Positions 18,520 through 22,854 of a stretch of 22,854 bases of DNA are shown piece after piece; positions within the stretch are counted from its first letter, which is position 1; each line of letters begins with the position of its first letter. The DNA is from Fragilariopsis cylindrus CCMP1102 (Eukaryota; Bacillariophyta; Bacillariophyceae; Bacillariales; Bacillariaceae): assembly GCA_900095095.1 (NCBI GenBank), contig FMBT01000199.1, positions 1 to 22,854 on the forward strand. The letters are read 5' to 3'. A program made the translations under genes and the position numbers. A model generated the notes under the pieces. The model searched no databases. It saw only the letters and a program-made list of their open reading frames with translations, and had not been told where the DNA came from.

Positions 18520-19021
18520 AAAGTTAATAGTAATGCTATTTTCCAATTTAGAAAATATTGTAAACTTGGAATTTAACGTAACGCACTCCCACCATCCCCA
18601 TACTCGGACTTTCTTGACAGCCGAATGAGTCAGTAAAGAAAATCCAGGGAGGGAGAGAAGAGAAGATCACGGTGTACGGTTCCGTTGAAGAAGAAGAAGA
18701 GATGAGGACTGAACGATTCTTTAATAAGCTCCACCTAAAGTCATTTGAAAAAGGAATCTTTTTGGTATCACTACTGCTGTCATCTTTATTCTTTGGTGAA
18801 TGATTGGACAAAGATAGGTCCAACGATAATACAACTCAATCAAGGCAAATATTTTCTAATACTTTAACCAACCGAATAATCATCGTATCTATATTAGAAT
18901 TACAATCGCTGAACTTTTCAACATAATTTATCAACATACGATACAACGATAGTACTAGCTTTATTTTCTCCGATTTCTTATCGATGCCTGTGTAATTTTC
19001 TCAAGTGTCACAGTTTGCACT
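18520..19021. other. Intergenic region, one unresolved open segment
   Basis: A plus-strand frame is open from about 18622 to 18803 and includes ATG 18701 (RTERFFNKLHLKSFEKGIF). It is 59 codons with no motif and only a late ATG. It might be part of an exon but cannot be supported. Nothing else was recognised. Confidence 0.4.
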
Positions 19022-19189
19022 ATTATTAGTGTATTGTAACGCAACAACATTTGAGTGACATATCGTATGAAGCGTCTAGCGGCATTGAAACCGTCTAGTA
19101 CACATATACAGTACAGTACACTACAATTGTACAATATATATATATACAGACAAAAGTATATTGTTTTGTTGGGGGGGGGGGGGTAAAAA

Positions 19190-19371
19190 GGGGTGCACGG
19201 TTCGAGGCGGTGAGTGAAATGCCAAGACCATGCGTGAAGTGGTGTTGCAAGCAACAGAGCACTTCAAGGTGCAAAGAATAGTTTAACAAGAAGGGGCGAT
19301 GCCCCCAATAAATTGTTAAATTTATTAGAACAGTTACTACACAAGATCAAAGCCAAAAGGCGAAGAGAGAT
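19190..19371 (-). ncRNA. U2: U2 spliceosomal snRNA, copy 2
   Basis: The 182-nt sequence looks identical to copy 1 along its whole length, including stem I, the GUAGUA branch-recognition element followed by ACUG, stems IIa and IIb, the ATTCTTTG Sm-like site and the CCGTGCACC 3' end. With two intact copies and conserved flanks, both are probably expressed. On the minus strand the gene is followed by TTTTTA and a C13 tract. Confidence 0.95.
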
Positions 19372-19565
19372 GTGTAAAAATTAAGAATGTTTCAACCATT
19401 TCAAGAAATTTTGTGAATTTAATCATTCAAAAATGAGTCAATCATAAATCACATAATAATGCATGATTAGGACAATGACATTTTTTGTCTGACATGGAAC
19501 ATACATTTTTTTAAAATCCCAGTGTCATACTCTTTGTCAAATCATCCTAGAGCACATGAATAGTA
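19372..19565 (-). promoter_or_regulatory. Conserved U2 5' flank (probable snRNA promoter), copy 2
   Basis: Counterpart of 14845-15033, matching almost base for base apart from small indels near the gene and in a T-run. See the copy 1 entry for candidate motifs. Confidence 0.55.
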
Positions 19566-19796
19566 ATACAAACCTCAAACTTTGAATTCTGTTGTTGTAA
19601 TTGGAAAATAGACTGAAATAGTTCTTATTGCTTTTTTATTTCTATGCGCTTTCTCCGCAGAAGTATGTCGAAAATTTTAAAATTCAAATTCATTCAGCCA
19701 TCGACCATCGATCTACAGTACAGTGCAGGCTCACAATGACAATGAATAGTACTGTAGTAGCAATGGCATCATATTAATCCATGTGGACAAGCATCA

Positions 19797-19815
19797 CACA
19801 CACACACACACACAC
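19797..19815. repeat. CA dinucleotide microsatellite
   Basis: About nine CA units just upstream of the topoisomerase III start codon (about 30 bases before the ATG), so within its probable 5' UTR or core promoter. Confidence 0.85.
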
Positions 19816-19846
19816 ATACCGACTGTTACAATAACAGATCGTAACA

Positions 19847-22800
19847 ATGGTCGGTAACTATAACAACAGGACGCGTCAGGGTCCGCCCGTTCTTCTCAAT
19901 GTGGCTGAAAAACCCTCGGTAGCTAGGGCGTTGGTGAGTAATACTAATACTAATATATGTTACCGTAAATGTTCTTTCGTGACCTTTTTAACTTACCTAT
20001 ATAAATTCTACTAACCCCTTCTTCAAATTAAAGGCCAAGGTCTTTAGTCAAATGCCTCAATCACGGGAAGGTGAACCTATGCGACGAGATGCAGCGCAGA
20101 TTTTTACACACGACAATGTTCTTTTCCCTGACATATTCTCTCAGGGGAACAACAATAACAATAACAACAACAATAACAATCGTACACAACAACATCAGCA
20201 GCAACAACAACAACAAATTCGTCCACATCGGATGATCACGACATCAGTTAGGGGGCATTTAGCTGGGATTGATTTTGCTGGTGAATACAAACAATGGGGA
20301 CGATGTGATCCACTTGAGTTGTTCGAGGCACCTCTCGAGGTTACTTACAGTGAAGATATGGAACGTCTTCGTCGGATGTTAGCGAAGGAATCGAAGAAGG
20401 TTGACGTACTAGTATTGTGGCTCGATTGTGATCGTGAGGGGGAAGCGATCGCCGATGAGGTACTACAAGTTTGTGTCGATTCAAATCGAAGATTGATACC
20501 TAACGTTTACAGAGCGAAATTCTCTACAGTAATGGCCGGTGAAATTAAAGAGCACTAAATACACTAGGTCGGATTAATGATTATTTCGTACAGGCAGTGA
20601 AAGCGAGGACGGAACTTGACTTACGCGTAGGTGCAGCATTTACTCGGTTTCAAACAACTCGGTTACAAAAAAAATTTACTTTACCGGGAAATGGGGAGGG
20701 AGGAAATAGTGTTGTTAGTTACGGGCCGTGTCAATTTCCCACCCTAGGATTTGTTGTGGAACGATGGGCTAGAATTGAAACATTCGTTCAGGATGATTTC
20801 TGGTTCTTAGAATTATCGTTACAGGTACAACCACCATCTTCGGGGATAGATGGTGGTGATAATTGTAACAATAACAACAATAACGCCCGTCCGATTACAT
20901 TTACTTGGAAACGTCAACGTTTATACGATCGTTTGGCGACTCTAGCTCTGTACGAATCGTGTTTGGACACAACACCAGCTAACACGGCAACTGTGATAAG
21001 TCTCGAAGGAAGACCTAAAAATAAGTGGAGGCCACTCCCTTTAGCAACAATTGAATTACAAAAACGAGCTTCTCGGTATTTGCGTATCGGTTCGGAAACA
21101 CTCATGAAAGCGGCAGAACAGTTGTACCAAAATGGATTTATTAGTTATCCTAGAACCGAAACAGAACGGTTTCGACCAGAATTCCAACATCACCCTCTGA
21201 TCCGGGACTTTGCCAGTCTAAGCGATGCAGCCGGTCCGTATGCATCATACGCTAACCAACTATTGAACGAGAATGGATACCAACCACCTAGAGCAGGCCC
21301 AAACGACGATCAAGCCCATCCACCGATCACCCCCTGTAAGGTAGTCGATCCGAATACAATACAAGATCTTACGCAACAGAAGGTCTACATCCTCGTGGTA
21401 AAACATTATTTGGCGTGTTGTTCGAGGGATGCAGTAGGACGAGAAACCAGTCTCACTCTAAAAATTGCATCGGAAGAATTTACCGCTAAAGGTCTTATGG
21501 TCGAACAAAAAAATTGGCTAGAGATCTACCATCCGTATGAACGTTGGTCGACAGGACAAGGAGAACTACCTCACTTGAGGGTCGGGAGCCGTGTCATACC
21601 GGAATCGCTCGTGATGAAGGAGGGAAAGACGACACCTCCTCAGCCCATTTCGGAACCAGAACTCATCACCATCATGGATAAATGTGGCATTGGAACTGAT
21701 GCGACCATAGCTCAACATATCGCCACTATTCAACAGCGGGATTATGCTACCAAGGACAACAACCAACGATTCTCACCTACAAAATTGGGGATCGCGTTAG
21801 TCGAAGGATACAACAACATGGGATATCAACTCAACAAACCGGATTTACGTAGAGAAACTGAGAGAGAATGCAACCTTGTGGCGAATGGACAAAAATCAAA
21901 GGATGATATTGTCGGACCGATACTAGATAAAATGAAAGATTGTTATCGCGTGGCTACAAGGGATGCACACAAACTCGATCAAGCGATGGCCAGGCACTAT
22001 TCACGGGTAGGAACTGGAAATGACACAGAAGTATTACAAGCTCAATTCAGTGAGTGTGGTAATTGTCAACGTTCGATGGCACTGAAGCAAGAACGACGAA
22101 CCGGCAATAATTCAGGAGGGGCACGACGAGGGGCCAAGGAGGAAGAGGAAGAGGGAATAGTAGCTCCGAACCTAAAAAGCTATTATTCTGTAATACATGT
22201 CAAGAAGGATGGATGTTGCCCCGCGGAGAATGCCGTCCAAAGATAGAGGAAGGAGCCAATGCATCTCCCGTGAAATGTGCCATATGTGACTTTCAAGTAA
22301 TTGCCGTTGCCAGGGGGGGTGGCTACACGGGTAACGGGTACAATATCTGTCCAAAATGCTACAATGACTCACCACAAGAATATTCGAATGGTGGAGGGAA
22401 TCATGCCTGCTTTGGTTGTTCCCATCCAACGTGTGCACTTGCCGGTGGAAATAAAGGCAGTGAAGTCGAGGTGTTCGCTTGTCCATTTTGCCGAGAACAG
22501 AGAATCCAGGGCGGAAAGATCTCACTGCGTAAAAACTCTCGGGGGTATGTCTTATCTTGTTCAAATTATCAGGGTCAACAACGTTGTAGTTTTACTATTT
22601 GGTTACCTAAACCTGTCAGAAGCATCGAAGTTCCTCCTGGCGACGAAAATGTGTGCACTCGATGCTCCACGCAATCCGCTGTACGGAAGATCTCCTTCTT
22701 CTGGAAGCCTGGTGGAGTACCTCCTCATCTAGGCCACGAATCAACTGTTTGTATTTTATGCAATGATAGATTTCGCCAGGATATGCAGATCCAACTCCCA

Positions 22801-22854
22801 CAGATGGACAGTGTTGGTACAAACAACCGCGGTAGTACTCGCGCTCGTCCTCGT
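19847..22854 (+). CDS. TOP3A: DNA topoisomerase III alpha, 3'-partial (two frameshifts)
   Basis: Type IA topoisomerase that passes single strands and, with RecQ helicase and RMI1 in other eukaryotes, dissolves double Holliday junctions. Exon 1 is 19847-19933 (VLLNVAEKPSVARAL); the intron is 19934-20033 (GTGAGT...AAAG, with TACTAAC upstream of the acceptor); exon 2 runs off the window at about residue 970. The TOPRIM motif LDCDREGE is at residues 159-166. The active-site Tyr401 lies in GFISYPRTET, and CGIGTDATIAQHI is also present. The C-terminus has several CxxC zinc pairs (FCNTCQEGW, KCAICDF, ICPKCY, ACPFC, VCTRC, VCILC), as in the alpha form. Two single-base losses break it: at 20552 (GAG should be GAGG, restoring EALNTLGRINDYF) and within 22116-22133 (a GGGG run short by one). 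An Asn/Gln run is inserted in the TOPRIM region. No stop or 3' end is in the window. Confidence 0.94.
19934..20033 (+). other. Intron 1 of the topoisomerase gene
   Basis: 100 nt, phase 0, GTGAGT to TTAAAG. It has a perfect TACTAAC about 20 bases before the acceptor, and TACTAAT repeats near the donor. This is the clearest branch-point match among the introns here. Confidence 0.92.

Larger units (their letters stand above)
19022..19660 (-). repeat. Long direct repeat copy 2 (U2 snRNA unit)
   Basis: Homologous to 14449-15172 in the same orientation, about 4.5 kb away. The core is near identical; differences are mainly short indels (G-run length, one extra T in the TTTTA spacer, GAATGTTTC against GATATC, a 37-bp segment absent here). 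This suggests recent duplication or gene conversion. Confidence 0.93.

Noticed and set aside
18622..18803. Open plus-strand frame with RTERFFNKLHLKSFEKGIFLV-like sequence
   Set aside because: Only 59 codons, with its ATG late, no recognised motif and no convincing splice partner. It could be chance in AT-rich DNA.

Overview
The window looks like nuclear DNA of a protist, most probably a stramenopile and likely a diatom. The supporting evidence is: short GT-AG introns (100 to 476 nt), trinucleotide-coded Gln/Asn/Ser/Lys/Ala tracts, AT-rich intergenic DNA, a protein with helicase-associated (HA) domains of the kind common in diatoms, and spliceosomal U2 and 5S RNA genes. The taxonomic call is an inference; no species is claimed.

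Layout: 1-1838 is gene-poor repeat-bearing DNA. An intact 5S rRNA gene lies on the minus strand at 1839-1956. A two-exon aldo/keto reductase of the L-galactose dehydrogenase type follows (2153-3741, +, frame broken twice). Next is a long coiled-coil protein with a polyQ/polyN N-terminus (4712/4866-7481, +). A single-domain Pin1-type parvulin is at 7862-8390 (-), then an unrecognised acidic/basic protein whose 3' end runs into a 47/48-bp tandem repeat (9188-10511, +). An RBBP9/YdeN-like serine hydrolase (11152-11742, -) is divergent from a three-exon hydroxylysine-kinase-like phosphotransferase (12315-14309, +). Two U2 snRNA genes (14663-14844 and 19190-19371, both -) sit in near-identical direct repeats that bracket a Lys/Ala/Ser-rich HA-domain protein (15400-17298, +) and a DUF493/YbeD-like protein with a signal peptide (17866-18519, +). 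The window ends inside a topoisomerase III alpha gene (19847-22854, +, 3'-partial).

The genes do not form a pathway. They are independent housekeeping genes, as expected of a eukaryotic chromosome. One functional link is that the window encodes U2 snRNA and also contains introns, one of which has a perfect TACTAAC branch site near its acceptor.

The most important reading note is that several conserved genes are broken by single-base losses at short homopolymers or doublets, always in the same direction. Restoring one base reconnects the frame in the parvulin, topoisomerase III (twice), the reductase and the unknown protein. I read this as uncorrected assembly error until raw reads say otherwise. 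The most distinctive real structures are the duplicated U2 units with conserved flanks, the micro-inversion inside the HA-protein repeat, and the tandem repeat extending the unknown protein. I found no CRISPR array, transposase, or convincing new defence or mobile system.
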